Origin: Dehalococcoidales bacterium
Lineage (GTDB): Bacteria; Chloroflexota; Dehalococcoidia; Dehalococcoidales; Fen-1064
Assembly: GCA_030667735.1 (NCBI GenBank)
Contig: DAOUVG010000126.1
Location: forward strand, 1 to 5,367
Length of the DNA: 5,367 nucleotides
Direction: 5' to 3'
The notes beneath the pieces are model-generated. The model worked only from the letters and a program-made list of their open reading frames with translations, was not told the origin of the DNA and ran no database searches. The translations under genes were made by a program, and so were the position numbers. Positions 5,270-5,367 of this stretch are shown here, one piece after another (the first letter of the stretch is position 1; each line of letters opens with the position of its first letter).

Positions 5270-5367
5270 GTGTTAGTGGAAATCAAGTGCCTGGGGCAGC
5301 CCTGTGTACACGGATCCCGTTTCAATAAACGGGAGATGGTCTCTGCAGAAGATGGCCGGGTGCTGGA
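5270..5367 (+). CDS. Partial CDS, N-terminal 32 codons of an unrecognised protein
   Basis: The gene is cut by the window edge. It starts with GTG behind the strong GGAGGTG site, and the frame stays open to the end, while both other + frames hit stops within this stretch. The visible start reads MLVEIKCLGQPCVHG, continuing through RFNKREMVSAEDGRVL. There is no signal peptide or hydrophobic segment. Two cysteines (C7 and C12) lie close together, which could hint at a metal or redox site but is weak evidence. I do not recognise the family. A promoter-like sequence and a hairpin between it and the flavoenzyme suggest it is transcribed separately. An alternative GTG start at 5276 would shorten it by two residues. 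Confidence 0.6.
   Translation, partial: MLVEIKCLGQPCVHGSRFNKREMVSAEDGRVL

Noticed and set aside
5076..5276. 66-residue + frame from GTG 5076 running past the start of the last gene
   Set aside because: It spans the hairpin, the candidate promoter and the strong Shine-Dalgarno of the last gene, lacks its own ribosome-binding site, and has no recognisable domain.
1..5367. CRISPR arrays, insertion sequences, attachment sites
   Set aside because: No regularly spaced direct repeats, transposase or integrase motifs, or terminal inverted repeats were seen on either strand.

Overview
The window is a GC-rich bacterial segment with five complete genes, all on the + strand, and the first 32 codons of a sixth. 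All six genes are closely packed except for two gaps. Family identities come from motifs read directly in the translations. The source organism cannot be fixed from sequence alone. The GC-rich coding bias, the mix of ATG and GTG starts, and the blend of sugar-nucleotide genes with an L-2-hydroxyglutarate-oxidase-type flavoenzyme would fit an environmental lineage such as Chloroflexota (Dehalococcoidia), but that is only a guess.

Layout: 1-240 is a leader without a convincing gene and with two GGGT/ACCC dyads. 241-2993 is a tight three-gene block: an HddA-type GHMP sugar kinase, an extended-SDR NAD-dependent epimerase/dehydratase with a Cys/His-rich insert, and a GmhA-type SIS-domain phosphoheptose isomerase. 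Gaps inside the block are 11 and 0 nt, so it is almost certainly one transcript. 2994-3303 is a 310-nt gap with open frames on both strands, whose coding status I cannot settle. 3304-5068 holds a histidine-phosphatase (phosphoglycerate-mutase-like) enzyme followed 7 nt later by an FAD-dependent L-2-hydroxyglutarate oxidase-like protein. 5069-5269 is a gap with a 7-bp hairpin and a candidate promoter. A strong Shine-Dalgarno then leads into an unrecognised GTG-started gene that runs off the edge.

How the genes may work together: the isomerase (sedoheptulose 7-phosphate to D-glycero-D-manno-heptose 7-phosphate) and the kinase (to the 1,7-bisphosphate) are two consecutive steps of the GDP-heptose route used for surface glycans. 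The epimerase could tailor a nucleotide sugar in the same or a parallel route. The usual GmhB phosphatase and HddC guanylyltransferase are not in the window. The histidine phosphatase next door might supply a phosphatase step, but that is inference; it is just as plausibly an unrelated housekeeping phosphatase. The flavoenzyme has no obvious place in heptose synthesis.

No RNA gene, CRISPR array, insertion sequence or phage gene was seen. The window looks mainly like an ordinary surface-sugar biosynthesis locus. Its more unusual points are the metal-site-like insert in the epimerase, the incomplete heptose pathway with a non-canonical phosphatase neighbour, and the ambiguous 310-nt gap.
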